A program made the position numbers and the translations under genes. 24,923 nt of DNA from Candidatus Poribacteria bacterium (GTDB lineage: Bacteria > Abyssobacteria > SURF-5): positions 1-24,923 of the forward strand of contig JACRIR010000268.1 of assembly GCA_016215705.1 (NCBI GenBank), read 5' to 3'. This document shows, piece after piece, positions 16,555 through 24,049 of the stretch. The notes under the pieces were generated by a model. That model worked only from the letters and a program-made list of their open reading frames with translations. It had not been told where the DNA came from and did not search any database. Positions within the stretch are counted from its first letter, which is position 1. Each line of letters starts with the position of its first letter.

Positions 16555-17475
16555 ATGGAATACGGAAAGTATGCCTATTTTGAGGGGAAGATCGTCCCGA
16601 TAGAGGACGCCAAAGTGAGCATCATGACGCATGCGTTCAATTATGGGACGGGCATGTTCGAGGGGATTCGCGGGTATTGGAACGATGAAGAGGGCCAGCT
16701 TTACATATTCAAATTGAAGGAACATTATCAGCGAATGTTCAAGAACTTCAATTTGTTCAAGATTGAGCTTCCGATCACGATTGAGGATGCGAGCGCGGTC
16801 ACGGTCGAACTCGCCCGAAAGAACGAGTACCGGCGGGACATGTACATCAGGCCGCTCGCATACAAGAGTTCGTATGAAATCGGGCCCCGCGTGCACAACC
16901 TGAAGAACGAGTTTGCAATCTTCAACATTCCGTTGGGGGACTATGTCAATACCTCCGACGGGCTGAATGTGATGGTCTCCAGTTGGCGGAGAGTGCCCGA
17001 CAACAGCATTCCTGCCCGCAGCAAGGCCACCGGAATTTACATAAATTCAGCGCTCGCTTCAACGGAAGCCAAGGGGAACGGGTTCGACGAGGCGATCATG
17101 CTGACCCAGGACGGCCATGTGTCGGAGGGCAGCGCAATGAATCTGTTCATGGTTCGCGACAGCGCGCTCGTGACCACGCCGGTCACCTCGAACATATTGG
17201 AGGGCGTCACGCGCCAGACAATCATTCAAATCGCTCGAGAGCAGATGGACATCGAAACGACGGTCCGCCCGGTCGACCGGACGGAGCTCTATATTGCGGA
17301 TGAGCTTTTCTTCTGCGGCACGGGCGCGCAGGTGGCGCCGATAACGTCGGTCGACCGCCGTCCCGTGGGCGGAGGGAAACCGGGCGAACTCACAATGAAG
17401 CTGCAGGCTCTGTATTTCGCCGTTGTCCAGAACAGATTGGCCGAGTACTCGCGCTGGCTGACGCCGGTTTACTGA
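16555..17475 (+). CDS. ilvE: Branched-chain amino acid aminotransferase (class IV PLP)
   Basis: The protein is 306 aa, the IlvE length. HAFNYGTGMFEGIRGY (26-41) is the N-terminal signature, K157 in RSKATGIYINSALA is the PLP lysine, and SEGSAMNLFMV (190-200), TTPVTSNILEGVTR (207-220) and FFCGTGAQVAPI complete the class IV pattern. It interconverts Leu/Ile/Val and their 2-oxoacids with glutamate. A D-amino-acid aminotransferase is less likely from the length and the EGIRGY motif. Start 16555 is preferred because GGAGGAG stands 9 nt upstream. An in-frame ATG at 16516 in the tandem repeat would add 13 residues. With the 2-oxoacid oxidoreductase just upstream it could feed or drain that enzyme. 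Confidence 0.88.
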   Translation: MEYGKYAYFEGKIVPIEDAKVSIMTHAFNYGTGMFEGIRGYWNDEEGQLYIFKLKEHYQRMFKNFNLFKIELPITIEDASAVTVELARKNEYRRDMYIRPLAYKSSYEIGPRVHNLKNEFAIFNIPLGDYVNTSDGLNVMVSSWRRVPDNSIPARSKATGIYINSALASTEAKGNGFDEAIMLTQDGHVSEGSAMNLFMVRDSALVTTPVTSNILEGVTRQTIIQIAREQMDIETTVRPVDRTELYIADELFFCGTGAQVAPITSVDRRPVGGGKPGELTMKLQALYFAVVQNRLAEYSRWLTPVY

Positions 17476-17666
17476 CCGCGAGGCTGCAATCAAGAAGAAT
17501 CTTCGATCACTGCTGTCCAAAACAAAAAAACTTGAACCGCAGAGGGCGCGGAGGGGCGCGGAGAAAAACGGTAGAAAGTCAATGTCCTCAGCGTCCTCTG
17601 TACTACTCACATTCGAAATCTTGAATTCCTGTCGCGATTCTCATGACACACCGTATGAAACTCACA

Positions 17667-17688
17667 CGGGCGCGATTCATCGCGCCCG
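17667..17688. repeat. Perfect GC-rich hairpin
   Basis: CGGGCGCGAT and ATCGCGCCCG form a 10-bp stem with a 2-nt loop about 190 nt after the aminotransferase stop. No T-tract follows, so it is a palindromic repeat or a weak terminator. Confidence 0.5.
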
Positions 17689-17728
17689 ATATGGCGAGTC
17701 CTTAGGAGCCTCTGACCACACATGAGGA

Positions 17729-17815
17729 CGTGGTTAATTGTGGAAGAAAAAGCTTGTAGGGTAACGTCATTCTGAGCGAAGCGAAGAAACTCGTCGAACC
17801 TTCAAACTGTCAAAC
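17729..17815 (+). repeat. Dispersed direct repeat, copy 2
   Basis: Same order of blocks as 11824-11912: CGTGGTTAAT, GGAAGAAAA, GTCATTCTGAGCGAAGCGAAG, CTCGTCGAACC, TCAAACTG-CAAAC. It ends 3 nt before the MITE-like element. Confidence 0.6.
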
Positions 17816-17818
17816 CTG

Positions 17819-17945
17819 GTGTAGTGTCTCAGAAATAACTTAAAGCGCTGCGAAGGGGACCGTCCCAGATTTACGGGCGCTTTGCGCCGTAGAATCGGGA
17901 CTGTCCCCGAAGATCAAATGTAAAGAAGCGTTAGAGACACTACAC
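17819..17945. mobile_element. MITE-like element with 12-bp terminal inverted repeats
   Basis: GTGTAGTGTCTC (17819-17830) and GAGACACTACAC (17934-17945) are perfect inverted repeats 127 bp apart, enclosing a REP-like palindrome (17855-17910) and no ORF. The layout is that of a miniature inverted-repeat element. I could not identify the parental transposase or a clear target duplication. Confidence 0.6.
17855..17910. repeat. REP-like palindrome (long subtype) inside the MITE-like element
   Basis: GGGGACCGTCCCAGATTTAC ... GTAGAATCGGGACTGTCCCC with GGGCGC-TTT-GCGCC in the centre. It has the same design as the in-gene element 13873-13934. Confidence 0.75.
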
Positions 17946-17950
17946 TAGTT

Positions 17951-18073
17951 TTAGCCGCGTCGTTCCGACCGCTTCTTGGTTACTTCCTTTTTCTTAAGTT
18001 TGTAACCCTTGAGCCGTCGATTAAATTCGTAGAGGTCACTAAGCTGTTTCAGCGCTCTATTGATCTTCTTCAT
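17951..18073 (-). CDS. Small basic 40-residue protein overlapping the nucleotidyltransferase gene
   Basis: ATG at 18073 opens a 40-codon frame, MKKINRALKQLSDLYEFNRR followed by a very basic half (LKGYKLKKKEVTKKRSERRG). Its start lies 17 nt inside the end of the nucleotidyltransferase gene, in another frame, a typical translationally coupled arrangement. The N-terminal half looks helical and the C-terminal half is a Lys/Arg tail that could bind nucleic acid. I do not recognise the family. The MITE-like element begins 5 nt after the stop. It is too short to be sure that it is expressed. Confidence 0.5.
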   Translation of the reverse strand: MKKINRALKQLSDLYEFNRRLKGYKLKKKEVTKKRSERRG

Positions 18074-18515
18074 TTTCAAGCTTCTCTATATCAGCCTGGT
18101 CCTGTTTCGAATCTCGCATTCTCTTGAGCCATATCAAATCCTTCCGGCTTGCTATTCTTACTTTCCCTTGATCCGATTCGGCTTCAACAGAATCTCTGAT
18201 TATTCTCCTAATCTCCTCGGTTCGAGCAAGAAGAATATCGATGATCATCTCATCTCCGTTACTCGCCTTCAAAAAGCGATGAAGCTCTATGGGGATTGTG
18301 CTGAATGTCCGCGGAGAAATTGATTCGGAATACCCTTCCTTCTCCAAAATGCCTTTGGTCTTCTCAAAGTCGTCAGAATCAACCAGTAGGTCGATGTCCC
18401 TTGTGAAGCGCGGTTCGGCGTAGAATGCCATCGCCACTCCCCCGACGAGAGCGTACCTCACGCTGCGCGTTTCCAACTCCTTCACCAAATGATTGAATTC
18501 TTCAAATACGTTCAT
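18057..18515 (-). CDS. MNT-type nucleotidyltransferase (DUF6036/AbiEii-like)
   Basis: The protein is 152 aa. YALVGGVAMAFYAEPRFTRD then IDLLV (21-45) has the GG (25-26) and the D-x-D pair (D40, D42) of the polymerase-beta nucleotidyltransferase fold, and D93 in MIIDILLA is the third carboxylate. KDLIWLKR near the end matches the usual tail of this family. Such small enzymes transfer nucleotides (AMP, UMP or NMPs) to proteins or tRNAs, and several are parts of toxin-antitoxin or abortive-infection pairs. Here the only possible partner is the 40-residue ORF that overlaps its end. The ribosome-binding site is weak (AAGG). A housekeeping nucleotidyltransferase cannot be excluded. Confidence 0.8.
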   Translation of the reverse strand: MNVFEEFNHLVKELETRSVRYALVGGVAMAFYAEPRFTRDIDLLVDSDDFEKTKGILEKEGYSESISPRTFSTIPIELHRFLKASNGDEMIIDILLARTEEIRRIIRDSVEAESDQGKVRIASRKDLIWLKRMRDSKQDQADIEKLENEEDQ

Positions 18516-18881
18516 CTACCTTGGTTTCCCCGGCGGACACCATCCCCATCGCCTATACCAGCCCTAAACCTAAACCGGTGCGCTGTCAAGAAAAAATTTG
18601 CGGGTATTGGCGTTTGGTTCTTTGTAGGGGCACGGCGCGCCGTGCCCTTACAGATACCAACAAAATTAACTTGACCTGACACCAGTCTAATCATTCCACG
18701 CGGGAAAATCAATCAGCCGACGAATCCGGAGGCGAAGATCGAAAGGGGAAATCTAACCACCAAGGCGAATTTTCACGGGGAGCACAGGGAAAGTGCCCCT
18801 TCGTGAACTCTGCGAATGAATCTTCGATTTTCGGCCGCCTGCGGCGGCCAAATGGTAAAAGTGTAAAAGAGCAAAGGGTAA
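18516..18881. other. Spacer between the nucleotidyltransferase and NTPase operon
   Basis: No gene seen. It contains the palindrome 18624-18651, boilerplate fragments near 18758-18806 (ACCACCAAGGCGAATTTTCACG, then CCCCTTCGTGAACTCTGCG), and a GGCCGCC-TGC-GGCGGCC hairpin at 18833-18849, 33 nt after the stop of the minus-strand NTPase gene, which may end that transcript although no T-tract follows. Confidence 0.5.
18624..18651. repeat. Palindromic repeat built on GGCGCGCC
   Basis: GTAGGGGCACGGCGCG and CGCCGTGCCCTTAC form a near-perfect palindrome of about 28 bp. The TAGGG...CCCTA-type ends recall the palindrome at 2000-2025. Confidence 0.6.
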
Positions 18882-21800
18882 TTATTTAATCCTGACGCAG
18901 CGAAAACCCATGTCGAAGTACCGAGTGTTCGGGAAGTCCCCGGTACGGAAAGAGCACCGGGCAGCCTCACGAATGTCGCCCCACGAGCCGCCCCGGAGCA
19001 CCGGGCCAGCCTCATCAGGCGTGAAATCAACTCTCTGCTTCTTGGATTCATAATCCGAGCATGTCCATTCATCCACATTTCCTGCTAAATCAGTCACGCC
19101 TTCCGGCGTTGCTCCTTTGGCAAAGATCCCAGCCGCAGAGGTCTTGCGGATTTCTGATTCCCGCGTGTTGCAGCAATTCTCGCACCAAGGACCCCACGGA
19201 TACTCTCGCCCTTCCTTGCCCGCAGCGGCCGCCTGCCATTCCTGCTCGGTCGGCAGCCTGTATGTGTACCCATCCTTCCTCGAAACGCCAAGCCATCGGC
19301 AGAAAGCATCCGCCTCGTACCAACTCACTCCCACAGCCGGTGAGTTCGGGCATTTCCACGCCCGGTCATGCCAGTAGTCAGGCTCTTGACGCTTCTCCTT
19401 ATCCACCCACTTCCATCCTTCCGGTGTCCAGAACTCTTCCTTCTTGTATCCCCCTGCCTTGATAAACTCATCATACCATTGATTGGTAACCGGATACTTA
19501 CTTATTTCAAAAGCTGAAAGGCTCGCCTTGCCCAACTCTTTGAGCTTGTATTTGCTCCCTTCAATCGCGACAAACTCCTTCAAATCCCGCGTATCGCCCA
19601 ACCACCCCAGCGTATCGCCCGCATCAGCCAGAACCTTTGCCTCTTCCTGTTCTTTGATTACCTCTAACAAGCGCTCTTGAGCTTTTTCTGCCACCTGTTT
19701 GTCTCGTCTGTCTGGTTGGATGTCAAACAACGCTTTCGCCGCCAAACGCCAATGTCTAAAGGGTGGCTGCTCATCCCGTTTCAGTTCATCTTCCACTATG
19801 CCGTTGGCCTCAGCTCGATTCGAGTTGCTCAGATGACCAATAAACAGTCGAAGCGTTTCCTCAAACCATTCATCGTCCCAATACTTCTTAATGGCCTGTG
19901 CAAACTCCTGCGACCGCTTCCGCTCAACTATCTGTCTTGCCGCCAGGAATTCCTGAAAGCTCAAGTGCCAGAAGCTGTGCTCTGCGCCGTCCAACCTGAG
20001 AAGTCCGCAGTGCTGCTCGATTTCATCGAACTCTTCTCCCAATCGCGCAATATACTGGCGTTCTGTCTCGTCTGCTTTCGCAGGGTGTTGTTCTGTCATG
20101 AGGTCGACAGCGAATCTCTTGCTGAACGTCTTTTGTTTCTCGCGATGGCTCTCATAGGCTATCTTCATCAGAAGGTCTAAGACGGCGCCGGCGTTATCGT
20201 GAAAACGTTTATATATCAGGTTGCTGACAATTCTCTCGTACAATTCGGCCCGCTGTTCCGGCAGTTTCTTATCGTAATGATACAGTATGCAGGCAGCGGT
20301 CAACATAAGCGGTGTGCTCATTAGCTCTTCGCCGCGCTGATGCTCATATATCTCGGAGAACATATCTTCCTTGCTTTTCCCCTTACCAAGCAACTCAGGG
20401 TCCCACTCGAACCATTTTCCAATGAAGAGCCGCACCTGGTCGCTGTTCAAGGAACTGATGTCCGCACACTTGTCGCCGAGTCTGTCGGTGACTGTCGCGT
20501 CGATTCCGTGCGGTCGGCCCGACAGAATCATTTTGCTCCGTGGAAATTCGCTTCTGAAGGACACCAGACAATCAATTGTGAACTCCCGGAATGGCGCCTC
20601 GATCTCATCGAGTCCGTCAACAAGGAATATCGCCTTGCCTTCTCGACAGAATGCTTTGATTAATTCAATATCCAATCCGTCACACTTCCGTCGAAAATAT
20701 TCGGTCAAAATCTCTTCCGCTGCCTGCGCGCCCGGAACCAATCCCTTCCTCCGAGGAATGATCTCGGGGATGTCTCTCAGAAATATCAGAACCGGCAAAT
20801 ACTCGTTGAGTCCGTATTCATTCTTTTTCCTGATGATGGAGTAAGCCAGATGCTTCATCAGCGTCGTCTTACCCGAACCCGCCTGGCCCCTTATGACCAG
20901 CCACTCGCTCGAGGCTGCCAACTCTTCAATATCAACTCCTTCTCGTTGTCTTTTGCCCATGCGAATCTTGATGCCCTCATTTGTTGCCTTCATCTCTTCC
21001 ATGCGAGTTGTGTTGAGCGGGATGAACATTTCCGGAAGCTTCAGGCTGATGATCGAACTGTCTCTGCTGTCAACAAGTTTGCTGATATCCATCCTCTCGC
21101 ATTGCGTTATGATCCAGTCTTTGTAGTTATCCGGGATTTCGAGCGAGAGGATGGGAACTCCTCGTTCTGAAGACGCCGCCTGCTCGTGAACTATCCGCTC
21201 ACACACGTCACCTGCAATGCTCTTGATCTCTTGCGCCACTAGAACTTCCTCTTGCAGATATACTCGCAATCCGATAATCAGAGGTTCAAGCGCGCAAGCA
21301 GAGGGTGATTCCTCCAGTAGCTCCAAAACCGCCCTGCCACGTCCTGCGGCTGCCGCAAGAATGCAGGAATCTATCACTTGACTCAAATGGTCTTCGGTCT
21401 TCTTCGGATCAGCGAGAACTTTCTCGATTTCAGTCCATTTGTCTCCGTTACCTTTTACCTCTGAGGACGCAAGATCGTCATAGAAGGCCGACATGAATCT
21501 CACAACTGCTTCCAGCCTGCCGGAGGGTTGCCCCCTCCTTCGCATAAGATGATAGATGTTGTACATTCGCTCTGTAACCTGATACCACTTCTTCTTTCCC
21601 TTCTGTCTTGCAGCTTCGACCATCCCTCTTTCAACAAGCCTGTTTAGGAAAGAACTGGCTTTGTTGATTTCGATTCTCGCGGCGGTTGCGACTTCCCGCG
21701 CCGTGGCGGGGTCCCACAAGTCCGCCAATGCCACAAATACTCTGCGCTCGATCGCAGGCAACCCGTCGAGATGGCCCTTGAAATACTCCGTGTGATCATC

Positions 21801-22616
21801 CACAAGCTGAGCTATGTCCTTCATTAGTTCAGGAAAAGAAGTCCTGGCGGCAAGCGTGGAAAAAACGGCCACGAGGCGAGCATTGCCGCCCGTTAATATT
21901 TGGATCGGCCTTACATACTGGTCAATCGGCTCCTCTCCAGTCATCGCCTTCCACAAAGCCGAACATTCCTCGATATTCAATGGTTGCAACTCATGTATCT
22001 TGAACATCTGATACATGGCCTTTCCGGAACTTTCAATCTCCTCAAACCGGCTCACTGCTGTCCCCAAAAGCATCAGCCGCGGCTCGTTCTGCAACGTGTG
22101 GCGCAGCACCCATGCGTCGTCATCACTCATCTGCTCACCTAATAGCATGTTAAGGTTCTCGACGACGAGCAGGATGCGCTTTCCCTGTTCGTCAGCAAAA
22201 TCCATCAACTGCGCCAACGCGCGGTGGCGCAGTCTGTCCTCATCGCTTTCATTGACCAGTTCTCGGTAAGTCCTTTCCCATCCTTCCACCCCTGTTTGTT
22301 TCGCCAAATGAAAGAGCGCCTCAAGCCACAACTCTCCGGCAGAATGAACATTGTAGCTTTCCTCGGAAAATATCAGCGGATACCACTTCTCCCTGAGTCC
22401 AGTCTTCTCTTTGATTTCCGCGGCCACTCGAAGGGCCAAAGTAGTCTTGCCCGTTCCGCGGGCTCCAATAATGATAACGTGCTGGTTGGACTGTCCCGTA
22501 TTTTGACTTATGGTCTCCAGGATCAGATGCAAGTCCATATGGCGCGCGACAAATAATCGAGTCAGTTCTTCAGCCGACAGAAAAGCAGGATTATATTTCA
22601 TAACTCTCGTGGCCAT
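18882..22616 (-). CDS. Dual-NTPase STAND-type protein: ATPase-winged helix, NACHT NTPase and FGE/C-type-lectin domain
   Basis: The protein is 1244 aa. Residues 1-280: AAA/Orc-like ATPase with Walker A GARGTGKT (51-58) and Walker B ILLVVEN (148-154). 285-355: winged helix (AREVATAARI...LVERGMVEA). 360-560: helical linker. 575-900: NACHT NTPase with Walker A GQAGSGKTT (577-585), Walker B AIFLVDGLDEI (662-672), SGR sensor (699-701) and the WHLSFQEFLAA helix (883-893) typical of NACHT. 900-1012: helical/HEAT-like. 1013-1244: formylglycine-generating-enzyme fold (YPVTNQWYDEF, VGVSWYEADAFCRWL, YRLPTEQEWQAAA, DLAGNVDEW, LRGGSW, GFRCVR). The two catalytic cysteines of FGE are absent around RGGSWGDIREAARC, so this end is more likely a binding (lectin-like) domain. 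It starts 3 nt after the upstream AAA gene. STAND NTPases commonly sense invaders and trigger effectors, so defence is inferred. Confidence 0.88.
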   Translation of the reverse strand: MATRVMKYNPAFLSAEELTRLFVARHMDLHLILETISQNTGQSNQHVIIIGARGTGKTTLALRVAAEIKEKTGLREKWYPLIFSEESYNVHSAGELWLEALFHLAKQTGVEGWERTYRELVNESDEDRLRHRALAQLMDFADEQGKRILLVVENLNMLLGEQMSDDDAWVLRHTLQNEPRLMLLGTAVSRFEEIESSGKAMYQMFKIHELQPLNIEECSALWKAMTGEEPIDQYVRPIQILTGGNARLVAVFSTLAARTSFPELMKDIAQLVDDHTEYFKGHLDGLPAIERRVFVALADLWDPATAREVATAARIEINKASSFLNRLVERGMVEAARQKGKKKWYQVTERMYNIYHLMRRRGQPSGRLEAVVRFMSAFYDDLASSEVKGNGDKWTEIEKVLADPKKTEDHLSQVIDSCILAAAAGRGRAVLELLEESPSACALEPLIIGLRVYLQEEVLVAQEIKSIAGDVCERIVHEQAASSERGVPILSLEIPDNYKDWIITQCERMDISKLVDSRDSSIISLKLPEMFIPLNTTRMEEMKATNEGIKIRMGKRQREGVDIEELAASSEWLVIRGQAGSGKTTLMKHLAYSIIRKKNEYGLNEYLPVLIFLRDIPEIIPRRKGLVPGAQAAEEILTEYFRRKCDGLDIELIKAFCREGKAIFLVDGLDEIEAPFREFTIDCLVSFRSEFPRSKMILSGRPHGIDATVTDRLGDKCADISSLNSDQVRLFIGKWFEWDPELLGKGKSKEDMFSEIYEHQRGEELMSTPLMLTAACILYHYDKKLPEQRAELYERIVSNLIYKRFHDNAGAVLDLLMKIAYESHREKQKTFSKRFAVDLMTEQHPAKADETERQYIARLGEEFDEIEQHCGLLRLDGAEHSFWHLSFQEFLAARQIVERKRSQEFAQAIKKYWDDEWFEETLRLFIGHLSNSNRAEANGIVEDELKRDEQPPFRHWRLAAKALFDIQPDRRDKQVAEKAQERLLEVIKEQEEAKVLADAGDTLGWLGDTRDLKEFVAIEGSKYKLKELGKASLSAFEISKYPVTNQWYDEFIKAGGYKKEEFWTPEGWKWVDKEKRQEPDYWHDRAWKCPNSPAVGVSWYEADAFCRWLGVSRKDGYTYRLPTEQEWQAAAAGKEGREYPWGPWCENCCNTRESEIRKTSAAGIFAKGATPEGVTDLAGNVDEWTCSDYESKKQRVDFTPDEAGPVLRGGSWGDIREAARCSFRTGDFPNTRYFDMGFRCVRIK

Positions 22617-22619
22617 AAC

Positions 22620-23870
22620 TTACATCTTTCTGTCCGAGGCGGGAATGAAGAACAATCTGTGCCGTCCGTCCCACCAGTCCCTTATCAACGTCGATTTGAA
22701 TGCAAAACCGGTCGGCGCGCGCGACAGATAGCCGTCATACTCGAGGATATCCATTATTTCGCGCAACACGTCATTCGGTCTTCGATTCTTGAATTCATAT
22801 CCCCTTAACAAAATGCGGGCGGAATCCATCGACAAATGACCTGTCACCGCCGCCTCAGTCAAGAGTTCCAAAGCAAGCGGAAACAATTCCTCGCCCAGCA
22901 CCCATCCCAGACGTTCTTCGAGTTGGGCCAGTTCTGCGTGCCCTCTTGTGCTTAGCATCCGGTCATTGTAAACCCCCAAAACATCATCCCTCGAACACTC
23001 CATATTGCCTTTGCATCTGCAATTATCATAAATGTGTTCAAAGAACATCTGAACGTGTTGCGGTATGAAACATCCCAGTTTCTCCAAAACTCGCTCCTTT
23101 GCCCCTTCCTCAAATGTGACACCGGCCCCGTTTGCTAACGCCTGAAGACAACCCTCGGCCGTATCGGTATCCCATGGCTTCAGCTCGAAGGGCGTAAAGG
23201 TTGTCACCGTGCCGCTGAGACCCGCCTGCCTGAGAATCGGCTCCAGTCCGATGGAACCGGTCAGCACGATTCTGATCGTGCCTTTATGCTTGATGCTCGA
23301 CTCTCGGAACCAACTCATGAATTCGTCCGCCAATTGTAACCGCTCAGATGTTATTCTGTGATCTGCCCCCTTCAGTATGCGGTTCACAAGGAGCGTTACC
23401 TCATCGATGAAGATCGCAACCGGCTTCTCGCATTCACCCAGCGCACACAAGAGATTCTCCCCTTTTGCTTTCCAGTTTCCGGCGGAGACCCCTGCGTTTA
23501 GCGCAATCTTGATGTCGTGAACGTCGAGAGAATCAATGGAGACTTCCACTCTTTCAAGAATGTTACTGAATACTCGCTTTGTCTTTTGCCAAATACTCGC
23601 GTGGGGGCGAGTGGCAACACTCAATTCCACTACCGCGTCGGAGGGCGATTTCGATGCTTGCAGGTCCAAATATAAGCACACATAGCGATCTCCCAAACGT
23701 CGGGCCACCTCGTGCAAAAGGCTTGTCTTCCCCATCCTTCTTGGAGCCAGAAGCTGAATGTGCGCGCCTTCATCCAATTTCTCGATAAAAAGCTCGATTT
23801 CCCTTTCTCGGTCCCAAAAAAAATCCCTCCCCGTCACGTAGTTGTTGTGCGCCGGCCTCAGCTTCTCCAT
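22620..23870 (-). CDS. AAA ATPase (archaeal-type ATPase family) of the NTPase operon
   Basis: The protein is 416 aa. FFWDREREIELFIEKLDEGA leads into Walker A LAPRRMGKTS (41-50). Walker B is VAIFIDEV (151-158), sensor 1 LTGS (203-206), and the C-terminal third is helical with a winged-helix-like end (ARILLRGYEF...GYLSRAPTGFAF). This is the arrangement of the archaeal-type P-loop ATPases often found beside toxins, nucleases or STAND proteins. GGGAGG 7 nt upstream supports the ATG. It is the first gene of a two-gene operon: the 1244-aa protein starts 3 nt after its stop. The two ATPases may act together, for example as loader and sensor (inference). Its promoter and operator-like sites lie just upstream. 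Confidence 0.85.
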   Translation of the reverse strand: MEKLRPAHNNYVTGRDFFWDREREIELFIEKLDEGAHIQLLAPRRMGKTSLLHEVARRLGDRYVCLYLDLQASKSPSDAVVELSVATRPHASIWQKTKRVFSNILERVEVSIDSLDVHDIKIALNAGVSAGNWKAKGENLLCALGECEKPVAIFIDEVTLLVNRILKGADHRITSERLQLADEFMSWFRESSIKHKGTIRIVLTGSIGLEPILRQAGLSGTVTTFTPFELKPWDTDTAEGCLQALANGAGVTFEEGAKERVLEKLGCFIPQHVQMFFEHIYDNCRCKGNMECSRDDVLGVYNDRMLSTRGHAELAQLEERLGWVLGEELFPLALELLTEAAVTGHLSMDSARILLRGYEFKNRRPNDVLREIMDILEYDGYLSRAPTGFAFKSTLIRDWWDGRHRLFFIPASDRKM

Positions 23871-23894
23871 AAACCGCCTCCCAACACATAGCTT

Positions 23895-24046
23895 ACCAAC
23901 ATAATTGTTGCCTAACTCATTATACCACCACTAAGCCGCCTCGTCAATATAATACCAACAACAATGTTGCCAATATTCTTGTTGTACACTGCACAGCATT
24001 CGAAATGATATGCCTCAATTAGATGATTACCAACATATTCGTTGCA
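23895..24046 (-). promoter_or_regulatory. Cluster of four 18-bp operator-like sites
   Basis: Plus-strand copies are ACCAACATAATTGTTGCC (23895-23912), ACCAACAACAATGTTGCC (23954-23971), GCCAATATTCTTGTTGTA (23969-23986) and ACCAACATATTCGTTGCA (24029-24046). The shared core CAACA-4nt-TGTTG is an imperfect dyad, as expected for a dimeric DNA-binding protein. Centres are 59, 15 and 60 bp apart. The first covers the predicted transcription start and the second abuts the -35 box. Confidence 0.7.
23919..23947 (-). promoter_or_regulatory. Sigma70-type promoter of the NTPase operon
   Basis: On the minus strand, TTGACG (23947-23942), 17 nt, TATAAT (23924-23919). The start site would fall near 23911, inside the first operator-like site, about 40 nt before the ATG at 23870. 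Confidence 0.7.
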
Positions 24047-24049
24047 GAG

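Larger units (their letters stand above)
17476..17818. other. Spacer after the aminotransferase gene
   Basis: No gene seen. It holds an ACCGCAGAGG-GCGCGGAGG-GCGCGGAG boilerplate stretch (about 17535-17565), the hairpin 17667-17688, and the direct repeat 17729-17815. Confidence 0.5.

Noticed and set aside
18882-19590. A catalytic formylglycine-generating (sulfatase-activating) enzyme
   Set aside because: The fold motifs are there, but the two active-site cysteines expected just after GGS are replaced, and the domain is fused to NTPases.
19061-22556. Several plus-strand frames of 60-167 codons opposite the large NTPase gene
   Set aside because: All are antisense shadows of a 1244-residue protein whose domains are recognisable along its length.
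23895-24046. The four 18-bp repeats as a CRISPR array
   Set aside because: The units are too short, diverged, dyad-symmetric and unevenly spaced (59, 15, 60 bp), and they surround a promoter. No cas gene is present.
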